The position numbers were made by a program, and so were the translations under genes. Below, one piece after another: positions 20,566 through 28,185 of a stretch of DNA of 64,000 nt. The DNA is from Mycobacterium lepraemurium. Lineage in GTDB: Bacteria; Actinomycetota; Actinomycetes; Mycobacteriales; Mycobacteriaceae. A model generated the notes under the pieces. It saw only the letters and a list, made by a program, of their open reading frames with translations, made no database searches and was not told where the DNA came from. Position 1 is the stretch's first letter, and the number at the start of each line of letters is the position of its first letter. Location of the stretch: positions 620,001 to 684,000 of the forward strand of contig CP021238.1 in assembly GCA_002291465.1 (NCBI GenBank). The letters run 5' to 3'.

Positions 20566-22208
20566 CCACCCCGCTGCTGTCGGTCGAGGGCCTGCACGTC
20601 GCGTTCGACGAGCACGCCGCGGTGCGCGGCCTGGACTTGCGGGTACTGCCCGGTCAGACCGTCGCGGTGGTGGGTGAGTCGGGGTCGGGGAAATCCAGCA
20701 CCGCCGCCGCGATCCTGGGACTGCTTCCGCCCGGCGGTCGAATCACCGCCGGGCGCATCATGTTCGATGGTGTCGACATCTCGGCCGCAGACCGCCGCGC
20801 ACTGCGCTCGATGCGCGGCCGGGAGATCGGCTACATCCCGCAGGACCCGATGACCAACCTGAACCCGGTCTGGAAAGTCGGCTTCCAGATCCGGGAAGCG
20901 TTGCGGGCCAACACCTCCGACCGCGACACCCGGCGTCGCGCGGTGCAGCTGCTGGAAGCGGCGGGAATGCCGGACCCGGAGAAACAAGCGGCCCGCTACC
21001 CGCACCAGCTGTCCGGCGGCATGTGCCAACGCGCGCTGATCGCCATCGGGCTGGCCGGGCGGCCGCGGCTGCTGATCGCCGACGAGCCGACCTCCGCGCT
21101 GGACGTCACCGTGCAGCGCCAGGTGTTCGACCACCTGCAGCGGCTCACCGCCGAACTCGGCACGGCCGTGCTGCTGATCACCCACGACCTGGCGCTGGCG
21201 GCAGAGCGCGCCGAGTCGGTGGTCGTCGTGCACGACGGTGTCGCGGTGGAATCCGGTGCGGCGCAGTCGATTCTGCAGGATCCGCGGCACGAGTACACCC
21301 GCCGGCTGGTGGCTGCCGCACCGGCGCTGACGGCCCGCGGCGGCGCGCGGACCAGCCCGCGGCAGCCCGACCGCACGCAACCGGAGCCCGGCGACATCCT
21401 CGTCGTCTCCGACTTGACCAAGCTGTACCGGGAGCCGCGCGCAACATTGTGGCGGCGCACCGAATTTCGTGCCGTCGACGCGGTGTCGTTCCGGCTGTGC
21501 CGGGCCCGCACGCTGGCGATCGCCGGAGAGTCGGGGTCGGGGAAGTCCACCCTGGCGTTGATGGTGCTCGGCCTGTTGCCGCCCACCTCGGGCACCGTGG
21601 TTTTCGACGGCACCCGCATCGACGACACTTTGTCGAGCGACCAACACCTGGCCTTCCGCCGCCGGGTGCAGCCGGTGTTCCAAAACCCTTACAGCAGTTT
21701 GGATCCCATGTACTCGGTGTTTCGCGCCATCGAGGAACCGTTGCGGATCCACCGCGTCGGTGACCGCAGGCAACGCGCCAAGGCGGTGCACGACCTCGTC
21801 GACCAGGTGGCGCTGCCGTCGTCGGTGCTGGAGCGACTGCCGCGCGAATTGTCGGGCGGGCAGCGGCAACGGGTGGCGATCGCCCGCGCGCTGGCGTTGC
21901 GGCCCGAGGTGCTGGTCTGCGACGAGGCGGTGTCCGCGCTTGACGTGCTGGTGCAGGCGCAGATCCTCGAGCTGTTGGCCAGGCTGCAGGCCGAGCTTGG
22001 GCTGGCCTATCTGTTCATCAGTCATGACCTGGCGGTGATCCGCCAGATCGCTGACGACGTCCTAGTGATGCGCGCCGGGCGGGTGGTGGAGCAGGCGCCC
22101 ACCGAAACCCTGTTCACCGCCCCGGCCCAGGACTACACCCGGCAGCTGCTGGACGCCATCCCGCGACCGCGGTGCGGCGGAGATAGGTTGTCCAGCTGTG
22201 ACGGCTGA
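20562..22208 (+). CDS. dppD: Peptide ABC transporter dual ATPase DppD
   Basis: 548 aa with two fused nucleotide-binding domains. Walker A motifs GESGSGKSS (Lys44) and GESGSGKST (Lys328); signature motifs LSGGMCQRA and LSGGQRQRV; Walker B LLIADEPTSALD and VLVCDEAVSALD, where the second has AVSALD instead of PTSALD. It powers DppBC. The single fused ATPase replaces the separate DppD and DppF of enteric bacteria, as in M. tuberculosis Rv3663c. Overlaps the next GTG start by 11 bp. Confidence 0.95.
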   Translation: MTTPLLSVEGLHVAFDEHAAVRGLDLRVLPGQTVAVVGESGSGKSSTAAAILGLLPPGGRITAGRIMFDGVDISAADRRALRSMRGREIGYIPQDPMTNLNPVWKVGFQIREALRANTSDRDTRRRAVQLLEAAGMPDPEKQAARYPHQLSGGMCQRALIAIGLAGRPRLLIADEPTSALDVTVQRQVFDHLQRLTAELGTAVLLITHDLALAAERAESVVVVHDGVAVESGAAQSILQDPRHEYTRRLVAAAPALTARGGARTSPRQPDRTQPEPGDILVVSDLTKLYREPRATLWRRTEFRAVDAVSFRLCRARTLAIAGESGSGKSTLALMVLGLLPPTSGTVVFDGTRIDDTLSSDQHLAFRRRVQPVFQNPYSSLDPMYSVFRAIEEPLRIHRVGDRRQRAKAVHDLVDQVALPSSVLERLPRELSGGQRQRVAIARALALRPEVLVCDEAVSALDVLVQAQILELLARLQAELGLAYLFISHDLAVIRQIADDVLVMRAGRVVEQAPTETLFTAPAQDYTRQLLDAIPRPRCGGDRLSSCDG

Positions 22209-22956
22209 TCCACTGGCGCCCCTGAAGGAGCTGCCCGGCGTCGCCGAGGCGAGCGACCGCGCCCGCGACGCGCTGGGCCGCGCGCACCGCCATCGGGTCA
22301 ACCTGCGCGGCTGGCCGGTGACCGCCGCCGAGGCGGCCCTGCGGGCGGCCTGCGCGTCGTCGGTGCTGGACGGTGGACCGGTTCGGCTGGAGGATCTCGC
22401 CGAGGCCGGGCAGATCAGCGATCCGGTGTTCGCCGGGGCGCTTCGGGTGGCCCAGGCGCTCGAGGGCGGCGAAGGTCCGGTGGTCGGCATCTGGCGGCGG
22501 GCGCCGCTGCAGGCGCTGGCCCGGCTGCACATGCTGGCCGCGGCCGACCAGGTCGATGACGAACGGCTGGGTCGCCCGCGCGCCGACGCCAGCGTGGGGC
22601 CACGGCTGGAGTTGTTGGCGGACTTGGTGAATGGCCGCACCCGGGTGCCGGCGCCGGTGCTCGCCGCCGTCGCGCACGGCGAGCTGCTGACGCTGCGGCC
22701 GTTCGGCAGCTGCGACGGCGTGGTGGCCCGCGCGGTGTCGAGGTTGGTCACCATCGCCAGCGGGTTGGACCCGCACGGGTTGGGGGTGCCCGAGGTCAGC
22801 TGGATGCGTCAACCCGCGGCGTACCGGGATGCCGCGCGCGGCTTCGCCGACGGCACGCCCGAGGGGGTCGGTGCCTGGCTGGTGCTGTGCTGCCGGGCGA
22901 TGCGCGCCGGCGCGCAAGAGGCGTTGTCGATCGCCGACTCGATGTCGAATCGATAG
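22198..22956 (+). CDS. Degenerate Fic-like protein of unknown function (Rv3662c ortholog)
   Basis: 252 aa, mostly helical, conserved in mycobacteria and usually labelled hypothetical or oxidoreductase. Around residues 155-190 it reads AVAHGELLTLRPFGSCDGVVARAVSRLV when joined, which lines up with the Fic core (a helix, then HPFxDGNGRxxR). Here the catalytic His is Arg (LRPF) and the GNGR loop is CDGVVAR, so AMP-transferase activity is doubtful. This resemblance is my own motif reading. GTG start inside dppD suggests co-translation with the dpp operon. Confidence 0.7.
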   Translation: MTADPLAPLKELPGVAEASDRARDALGRAHRHRVNLRGWPVTAAEAALRAACASSVLDGGPVRLEDLAEAGQISDPVFAGALRVAQALEGGEGPVVGIWRRAPLQALARLHMLAAADQVDDERLGRPRADASVGPRLELLADLVNGRTRVPAPVLAAVAHGELLTLRPFGSCDGVVARAVSRLVTIASGLDPHGLGVPEVSWMRQPAAYRDAARGFADGTPEGVGAWLVLCCRAMRAGAQEALSIADSMSNR

Positions 22957-23005
22957 CTGCCGGGGTAGCTGACGGGCCGTTGGATCGGCGTGGAATGCGG
23001 CCCGA

Positions 23006-23053
23006 AAAATGTAGAGCGGGCGACGTTCCGAATGTTCGGTCCGCCGCCCGCTA
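23006..23053 (-). terminator. Intrinsic terminator of the Ms1-like RNA
   Basis: On the minus strand AGCGGGCG (23053-23046) pairs with CGCCCGCT (23023-23016); the interior holds a smaller CCGAA/TTCGG stem. Five U's follow a short spacer (complement of the A-run 23006-23010). It also faces the end of the convergent Rv3662c ortholog. Confidence 0.8.
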
Positions 23054-23307
23054 GCACGGGACTCGGTTACCAAGCGTGCATCTCGGAGCTGCGTGGGTTG
23101 GCCTCGGCGATCTCACGACGCTTCCGGTTGCAGCCCCACCCAAAGGGCCGTCGACACCTTCCGCAATTCGCAATTACGCAGGACCGCAACACTTCTGCTA
23201 TTCTCACGGCTATGACTCCGTGTGGGCGCCGAGCACAGCGCTGGGCGCCCGGATCGGGAGATCGAACCTTCTCTTCCGGATTGACCTTGGCCTCACCGGG
23301 CTTCCGT
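23006..23307 (-). ncRNA. Candidate Ms1/MTS2823 6S-like small RNA
   Basis: A region without coding potential between the Rv3662c and Rv3661 orthologs, exactly where M. tuberculosis encodes MTS2823 (Ms1), an abundant stationary-phase RNA of about 300 nt that binds core RNA polymerase. On the minus strand a -35 TTGCTG (23342-23337) and -10 TACAAA (23319-23314) are separated by 17 bp. An intrinsic terminator ends near 23006. The predicted transcript is about 302 nt, matching the known size. It reads in the same direction as the Rv3661 ortholog, as in M. tuberculosis. The exact 5' end is inferred from the promoter. Confidence 0.8.
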
Positions 23308-23313
23308 GGTTTC

Positions 23314-23342
23314 TTTGTACTACTAGACCCTGCGCACAGCAA
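23314..23342 (-). promoter_or_regulatory. Promoter of the Ms1-like RNA
   Basis: TTGCTG at 23342-23337 and TACAAA at 23319-23314 on the minus strand, spacer 17 bp, a good vegetative-type promoter in a region with few alternatives. Transcription would start about 7 nt downstream. Confidence 0.6.
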
Positions 23343-23420
23343 GGCCCAAATGTCCCCAATGCCGCGAAACGAAATGACCCGTGCGGCCAGTGCGTTTGCT
23401 GTGCGGGCGCGGCCGGTCGG

Positions 23421-24278
23421 CTAGAACGAGTAGCGGCGCAGCAGCGAGTAGGTGACCGCGCCGGCGGCCAACGCGCTGATGCCCACCGCGGCGGTGGTGG
23501 CGATGGCGGCGCCGGACGGCGCCGGGATACGGTCCCGCAACGACACCGGCCGGGAGAACAACATCACCGGCCAGCCCCGTTCCAGCGCTTCGCGGCGCAG
23601 CACGTGGTCGGGATTGACCACGCTGGGGTGGCCGACCGCCTCGAGCATCGGCAGGTCGGTGATCGAGTCGGAGTAGGCGTAGCAGTGCTCCAGCGGGTAC
23701 CCCTCGCGGGCGGCCAGCTCGCGGATCGCCTGGACCTTGCCCTCGCCATAGCAGTAGAAGGCGATCTCGCCGGTGTACCGCCCGTCCTCGACGACCATGC
23801 GGGTGGCCATCGCGTGGGTGGCGCCCAGCGCCCGCGCGATCGGCGCGACGATCTCCTCCCCGGAGGCCGACACCACCACGACGTCGCGCCCGCACAGCTT
23901 GTGCGCGGCGATCAGGTCGGCGGCCTCGGCGAACACCAGCGGAGTGACGATGTCGTGCAGCGTCTCGTTGACGATCGACTTGACCTGTTCGACGTCCCAG
24001 CCGGTGCACATGTTGGTCATGTGCGCCCGCATCCGATCCATCTGGTCATGATCGGCACCGGAGAGCAGATAGATGAACTGCGCGTAGCTGGACTTGAGCA
24101 CCGCGCGCCGGTTGAGCAGGCCCTGAGCGAAAAACGGTTTGCTGAACGCCAGCGTGCTGGACTTGGCGATGATCGTCTTGTCCAGGTCGAAGAAGGCCGC
24201 CGTGCGGGCGTGCGGGACGCCACTCGGCGCTGACTGCTCGGGGGCTGACTGCTCCGCGGCCGGGTCGAAGACGGTCAC
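23421..24278 (-). CDS. HAD-superfamily phosphatase, SerB-like (Rv3661 ortholog)
   Basis: 285 aa from the GTG at 24278, chosen by match to the M. tuberculosis N-terminal region; the frame is open further upstream. HAD motif I FFDLDKTI with Asp31 and Asp33, motif II VVVSASGEE, and a late YSDSITDLPML motif IV. A C-terminal hydrophobic segment (AAIATTAAVGISALAAGAVTYSLL) may anchor it to the membrane. Similar proteins are phosphoserine-phosphatase-like or lysophospholipid phosphatases; the substrate is not known. Its neighbours are the Ms1 RNA downstream and the pilus locus upstream, divergent. Confidence 0.88.
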   Translation of the reverse strand: MTVFDPAAEQSAPEQSAPSGVPHARTAAFFDLDKTIIAKSSTLAFSKPFFAQGLLNRRAVLKSSYAQFIYLLSGADHDQMDRMRAHMTNMCTGWDVEQVKSIVNETLHDIVTPLVFAEAADLIAAHKLCGRDVVVVSASGEEIVAPIARALGATHAMATRMVVEDGRYTGEIAFYCYGEGKVQAIRELAAREGYPLEHCYAYSDSITDLPMLEAVGHPSVVNPDHVLRREALERGWPVMLFSRPVSLRDRIPAPSGAAIATTAAVGISALAAGAVTYSLLRRYSF

Positions 24279-24643
24279 CGCCCCAGCATAGGTCGACGGT
24301 CCCGCCCGGCCTCGATCCCGCACCGGAAATGGCCGCTCAGGACGGTGCCGGGGGTCGATGTGGCAGTGTTTTCGCGGCTCAACGTGTTTTTTCGGAAAAT
24401 GATCTATTGCGTTACTGTCGACTGTCATGTGTATAGTAAGCATTACTCGGCCTGAGCCGAGGGTGTATCAGCCCGACCCCCGGGGGTGATGCACGACGGC
24501 CCTCGCCTCCTCCCCCTGGCGGGGGTCGTCCCTTTTCTCGGGTCTTTCCGGGCTGTTTCCCCCGGGTTTCGGGCGCTCCGACCGGTGCTGGGCGCGTTGC
24601 GGAGCATTGGCCCGCGCGTCGCTGGCGGTGCGCGCCCGCGCCG
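24279..24643. promoter_or_regulatory. Intergenic region upstream of the pilus locus, with hairpins
   Basis: 365 bp without a credible gene. It holds a perfect CTCGGC-CTGA-GCCGAG hairpin (24446-24461) and a 12-bp palindrome ACCCCCGGGGGT (24476-24487). An AT-rich stretch has a -10-like TATAGT at 24432-24437 pointing toward the pilus genes; the -35 is weak. The last 60 bp read in a different frame give weak similarity to the missing part of the Ssd-like gene (GARPRP...), so part of this region may be eroded coding sequence. Confidence 0.4.
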
Positions 24644-25055
24644 GTGCACGCCGTCGTCGCCGCCGGCCGCCGCGGGGCGGTCAGCGTGATCTGCGACCTG
24701 CCCCGCCGATTCACCGACGCCGCGCAGGCAGCGCTGGGCGCCGCCGATCTGGTGGTGGTGGTGAGCCGCTGCGACGTGCGCGCGTGCGCGGCGACCGGGG
24801 CGCTGGCCGCGGTCAACCCCAACGTGGGCCTGGTGGTGCGCGGCCCGTCGCCGGGCGGATTGCGGGCCGTCGAGATCGCCGGCATCACCGGGCTGCCGCT
24901 GCTGGCGGCCATCAAGGCGCAGCCGCAACTCGGCGCGCAGGTGGAGCGCGGCGGCCTGCGGCTGGGGCGGCGGTCCGCGCTCGCGGTGGCGGCCCGCCAG
25001 GTAGCTGGGCGTGCTGCCGCCGGCCTGTGCGCGGCGAAAGGGCAAGGCGGCGTGA
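24644..25055 (+). pseudogene. 5'-truncated remnant of the septum-site/CpaE-like gene ssd (Rv3660c ortholog)
   Basis: Only the C-terminal 40 percent of a protein normally about 350 aa is recognisable: AGRRGAVSVICDLPRRFTDAAQ, ADLVVVVSRCDVRACAA, NVGLVVRGPSPGGLRA and GLRLGRRSALAVAARQV match the CpaE/MinD-like C-terminal half. The P-loop half is missing. The remnant is in frame with the next gene, because an extra G (about 25039-25042, AAAGGGCAAG) removed the expected stop TGA at 25053-25055. A gene caller would therefore report a 523-aa fusion starting at 24644. In M. tuberculosis Ssd affects septation and the dormancy response and sits at the head of the tad locus. Confidence 0.8.
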
Positions 25056-26215
25056 GCAGTTCGCTGATCGACCGGGTCCGCGAGCGGCTGACCGGCGAAA
25101 CGGTGCCGCTGGGCTCCCCGCTGCCCGCGTCGGTGGTGGCCGCCGCGATCCGGGCCGAGTCCGGCGTGATGCTCGGTGACACCGAGGTGCTGGCCAACCT
25201 GCGCACCCTGCAGACCGAGCTCACCGGCGCCGGCATCCTGGAACCGCTGCTGTGTGCGGACGACACCACTGACGTGCTGGTCACCGCGCCGGACGCGGTC
25301 TGGGTGGACGACGGGAACGGCTTGCGGCGCAGCGAGATTCGCTTTCCCGACGAGGCCGCGTTGCGCCGGCTGGCGCTGGCGGCCGGCCGGCGTCTGGACG
25401 ACGCGCAACCGTGGCTGGACGGCGAGCTGACCGGCGTCGGCGCCGGCGGGTTCGCGGTGCGGCTGCACGCGGTGCTGCCGCCGGTGGCTGCCGCCGGCAC
25501 CGGCCTGTCGCTGCGGGTGCTGCGGCCGGCCAGCCAGGACCTGGCGGCGCTGAGCGCCGCGGGCGCGATCGAGCCGGCCGCCGCGGCGCTGGTCGCCGAT
25601 ATCATCGCCGCGCGGTTGGCGTTCCTGGTGAGCGGGGGAACCGGCGCCGGCAAGACAACGCTGCTGGCCGCCATGCTGGGCGCGGTACCGGCGGACGAAC
25701 GGATCATCTGCGTCGAGGACGCCGCCGAATTGGCGCCGCCGCACCCGCATCTGGTGAAGCTGGTCTCACGGTGCGCCAACGTCGAAGGCGTCGGCGAGGT
25801 CCCGGTGCGCCAGCTGGTCCGCCAGGCGTTACGGATGCGGCCCGACCGCATCGTGGTCGGCGAGGTCCGCGGCGCCGAGGTGGTGGACCTGCTGGCCGCG
25901 CTGAACACCGGGCACGAGGGCGGCGCGGGCACCGTGCACGCCAACAACCCCGGCGAGGTGCCGGCCCGGCTGGAGGCCCTCGGTGCGCTCGGCGGGCTCG
26001 ACCGTGCCGCGCTGCACAGCCAACTCGCCGCCGCCGTGCAGGTGCTGCTGCACGTCGAGCGCAACCGCGCCGGCCGGCGGCGACTCAGCGAAATCGCGGT
26101 GCTGCAACGGGTTCAGGAACGGGTGCGCTCGGTCACGGTGTGGCACGCCGACCGGGGGATGACCGAGGCCGCCCCGCTGTTGCGGCGGGTGCTGGAAGAT
26201 CGGATGCCGTCATGA
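25052..26215 (+). CDS. TadA/CpaF-type pilus assembly ATPase (Rv3659c ortholog)
   Basis: 387 aa from the GTG at 25052 (SSSLIDRVRERLTGE). Secretion ATPase of the type II/IV family that would power Flp pilus assembly at the inner membrane. Walker A SGGTGAGKTT with Lys201, Asp-box ICVEDAAELAPP, Walker B RPDRIVVGEVRGAE, His-box GHEGGAGTVHAN. All motifs are intact, although the membrane platform genes it needs are broken. The 3' end overlaps the next ATG by 4 bp (ATGA). Confidence 0.92.
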   Translation: MSSSLIDRVRERLTGETVPLGSPLPASVVAAAIRAESGVMLGDTEVLANLRTLQTELTGAGILEPLLCADDTTDVLVTAPDAVWVDDGNGLRRSEIRFPDEAALRRLALAAGRRLDDAQPWLDGELTGVGAGGFAVRLHAVLPPVAAAGTGLSLRVLRPASQDLAALSAAGAIEPAAAALVADIIAARLAFLVSGGTGAGKTTLLAAMLGAVPADERIICVEDAAELAPPHPHLVKLVSRCANVEGVGEVPVRQLVRQALRMRPDRIVVGEVRGAEVVDLLAALNTGHEGGAGTVHANNPGEVPARLEALGALGGLDRAALHSQLAAAVQVLLHVERNRAGRRRLSEIAVLQRVQERVRSVTVWHADRGMTEAAPLLRRVLEDRMPS

Positions 26216-26848
26216 CCGGGCCTGTGGTGGGTGCGTTGCTGCTGGCGGTTGCCCTCGTCGTCGGGCCGCTCTCGCCGCGGCGCCGGCTGGGCGCGGCGGT
26301 GACGGGCAGCCGGCGGCCGTCGGCGCGCCGCCGGCGAGGGCCGGGCACTGGAAACGGCGCTCGACGTGCTCGTCGGCGAGCTACGGGCCGGCTCGCATCA
26401 GGTACGCGCGTTCGACGTCGCCGCCGGCGAGACCGCCGGCCCAGTCGCGGCGGCGCTGCGCTCGGTGGCGGCCCGGGCCCGGCTGGGCGCCGCGTCGCGC
26501 GGCTCGGCGCGGCCCGAGCACTGGCAGCGGCTGGCGCTGTGCTGGCGGCTGGCCGGCGACCACGGGTTGGGCATAGCCACCCTGATGCGCGCCGCCCAGC
26601 GGGATATCGCTGAGCGGCAACGGTTCTCGGCCCGGGTTTCATCGATCCTGGCCGGCGAGCGGGCCACCGCGGCGATCCTGGTCGCCCTGCCGGTGCTCGG
26701 CGTGCTGCTCGGCCAACTGATCGGCGCCCGGCCGCTGGATTTCCTGCTGGGCGGGCAGGTGGGTGGGTAGCTGCTGCTCGTCGGCGCGACGCTGGCCTGC
26801 GCCGGGCTGCTGTGGGCTGGCCGCATCGTCGATGGGGTGATGGCGTGA
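26212..26848 (+). pseudogene. TadB-like pilus membrane protein, frameshift plus nonsense (Rv3658c ortholog)
   Basis: The ATG at 26212 begins a hydrophobic N-terminus (VVGALLLAVALVVGPLSP). Between about 26326 and 26342 the frame shifts by one; the body then reads GRALETALDVLVGELRAGS, WRLAGDHGLGIATLM and ILVALPVLGVLLGQLIG. At 26766-26768 a TAG follows GGQVGG where a Trp codon is expected. After it the frame continues LLLVGATLACAGLLWAGRIVDGVMA to the natural stop at 26846-26848. Two independent lesions make a functional inner-membrane platform protein very unlikely. Confidence 0.85.
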
Positions 26849-26855
26849 CGCGCAG

Positions 26856-27335
26856 ATGGATCTAGCGGCGGTGTTGCTGGCCGCGGCCCCGATCCGCTGG
26901 CGATCGCCTCCTGTCTCGACGTGCTGGTGGTATGCCTGGGCGCTGGGATGGCGGTGTCGGCCGCCGCGGCGGCCGCGGTCCCGTCCGCCCCGGCGCAGTT
27001 GGGGCGGGTGCTGCGCCGCGCTGCCGACCTGCTGGCGCTCGGTGCCGATCCCGCCGGACCCGCCGGGCGGCCCGGCCGACCCGCAGATCGACGCGCTGCT
27101 GCGGTTGGCCCGGCGTTCGGCGGCCTCGGGTGCGGCGCTGGCCGGCGGCGTGGCCGAGTTGGCCGACCAGTCCCGCAGCGACGCCGCCCATACGGCCGCC
27201 GTCGCGGCCGAGCGGGCCGGGGTGTTGATCGCCGGGCCGCTGGGTCTGTGCTTCCTGCCGGCGTTCGTCTGCCTGGGCATCGTCCCGGTGGTGGCCGGGC
27301 TCGCCGGCGATGTGCTGCGGTCCGGGCTGTTGTGA
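26856..27335 (+). pseudogene. TadC-like pilus membrane protein with two compensating frameshifts (Rv3657c ortholog)
   Basis: The ORF is open from ATG to stop (159 aa), but only its ends are the real protein. After MDLAAVLLAAA the expected sequence (DPLAIASCLDVLVVCLGAGM, then APAQLGRVLRRAADLLALG) lies one frame over, from about 26885 to 27065. The frame is then restored and the C-terminal DPQIDALLRLARRSAASG...LAGDVLRSGLL is normal. In the open frame the middle becomes Trp/Arg/Pro-rich nonsense instead of a membrane helix. Most likely non-functional despite an intact-looking ORF. Confidence 0.82.
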
Positions 27336-27353
27336 AAGGAAAGGAAGTCATTG

Positions 27354-27554
27354 ATGCACAGGGTGTTTCGCGAATTCTCGGCTCGCGTGGCGGTGCTGGT
27401 GGCCGACGAGTCGGGTATGTCGACCGTCGAGTACGCCATCGGCACCATTACGGCGACCGCCTTCGGGGCGGTGCTCTACACCGTGGTCACCGGCGATTCC
27501 ATCGTGTCCGCGCTGACCAACATCATCGGTCGCGCGCTCAACACCAAGGCATAG
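27354..27554 (+). CDS. Flp-type pilin (Rv3656c ortholog)
   Basis: 66-aa prepilin behind a strong ribosome-binding site (GAAAGGAAAGG). The class IV Flp cleavage and assembly motif is complete: Gly21, then MSTVE-Tyr, with Glu26 at +5 and Tyr27 at +6. A hydrophobic stalk follows (AIGTITATAFGAVLYTVVTG), then a short hydrophilic tail. In M. tuberculosis Flp pili have been implicated in adhesion. The gene itself is intact, but its assembly partners on both sides are damaged, so the pilin is probably orphaned. No prepilin peptidase gene lies in this window. Confidence 0.92.
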   Translation: MHRVFREFSARVAVLVADESGMSTVEYAIGTITATAFGAVLYTVVTGDSIVSALTNIIGRALNTKA

Positions 27555-27560
27555 CCGGCT

Positions 27561-27880
27561 GTGCCGGCGCCAGCACCGCCGAGGCGGCGCTGGGCATCGC
27601 GTCGCTCGTCGTGGTGCTGGTGGCCTGCCTGGCCGGGGTCACCGCGGTTTCGATGCAGGTGCGCTGTGTCGACGCCGCCCGTGAGGCCGCCCGGTTGGCT
27701 GCCCGCGGAGACGAACGCTCCGCCGCGGCGGCCGCGGTCCGGCTCGCGCCCGCGGGGGCACGGGTCGACCTGCGCCGCGACGGCGACTTCCTGGTGGCCA
27801 CTGTTGTCGCACATTGGAAACTGTTGCCCGCCCTTGATATTCGGGACCAGGCGGTCTCGGCGGCCGAGCCGGCACGGTGA
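27561..27880 (+). pseudogene. TadE-like minor pilin, start out of frame (Rv3655c ortholog)
   Basis: The body reads GASTAEAALGIASLVVVLVACLAG (joined), a pseudopilin motif G-ASTAE with a hydrophobic helix, then VRCVDAAREAARLAARGDERSAA to the stop at 27880. No ATG, GTG or TTG lies in this frame between the pilin stop and the motif. The nearest plausible start, GTG at 27561, is one frame off, so a one-base indel between about 27564 and 27580 is inferred. Initiation at an internal GTG would remove the processing site. Confidence 0.7.
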
Positions 27881-28185
27881 GCGCGGGTCGGCCACCCTGG
27901 CCGCGGCCTGGATGGTGGTGGTGCTGCTGTCGGCGACCGGTGCCGCGGTCTACCTCGGTGGCGCGGCACCGGGTCCAGGCGGCGGCCGATCTGGCGGCCC
28001 TGGCCGCCGCGGCCCGGTTGCCGTCGGGAGCCGATGCTGCCTCCGCCCGGGCCGCGGCCGTGGCCCGCTCCATGCGGGTTTACGACATCGGTTGTGTCGC
28101 AGACGGTCTCGACGTCGTCGTCACGGCGCGGGTGGCGGTCGGCACCGCCGTCGCCGCCGCGCGGGCGGGCCCGGCGACCGGCTAA
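27877..28185 (+). pseudogene. TadE-like minor pilin with frame-swapped N-terminus (Rv3654c ortholog)
   Basis: The ORF from the GTG at 27877 is open for 102 aa, but residues about 5-27 (PPWPRPGWWWCCCRRPVPRS) are an out-of-frame reading. The neighbouring frame encodes the expected GSATLAAAWMVVVLLSATGA signal and hydrophobic helix. From about 27960 the open frame is right again: ARHRVQAAADLAALAAAARL to the end. Two compensating shifts (about 27880-27893 and 27955-27970) have therefore replaced the membrane and processing segment. It converges with, and overlaps by 4 bp, the Rv3651 ortholog. Confidence 0.78.
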
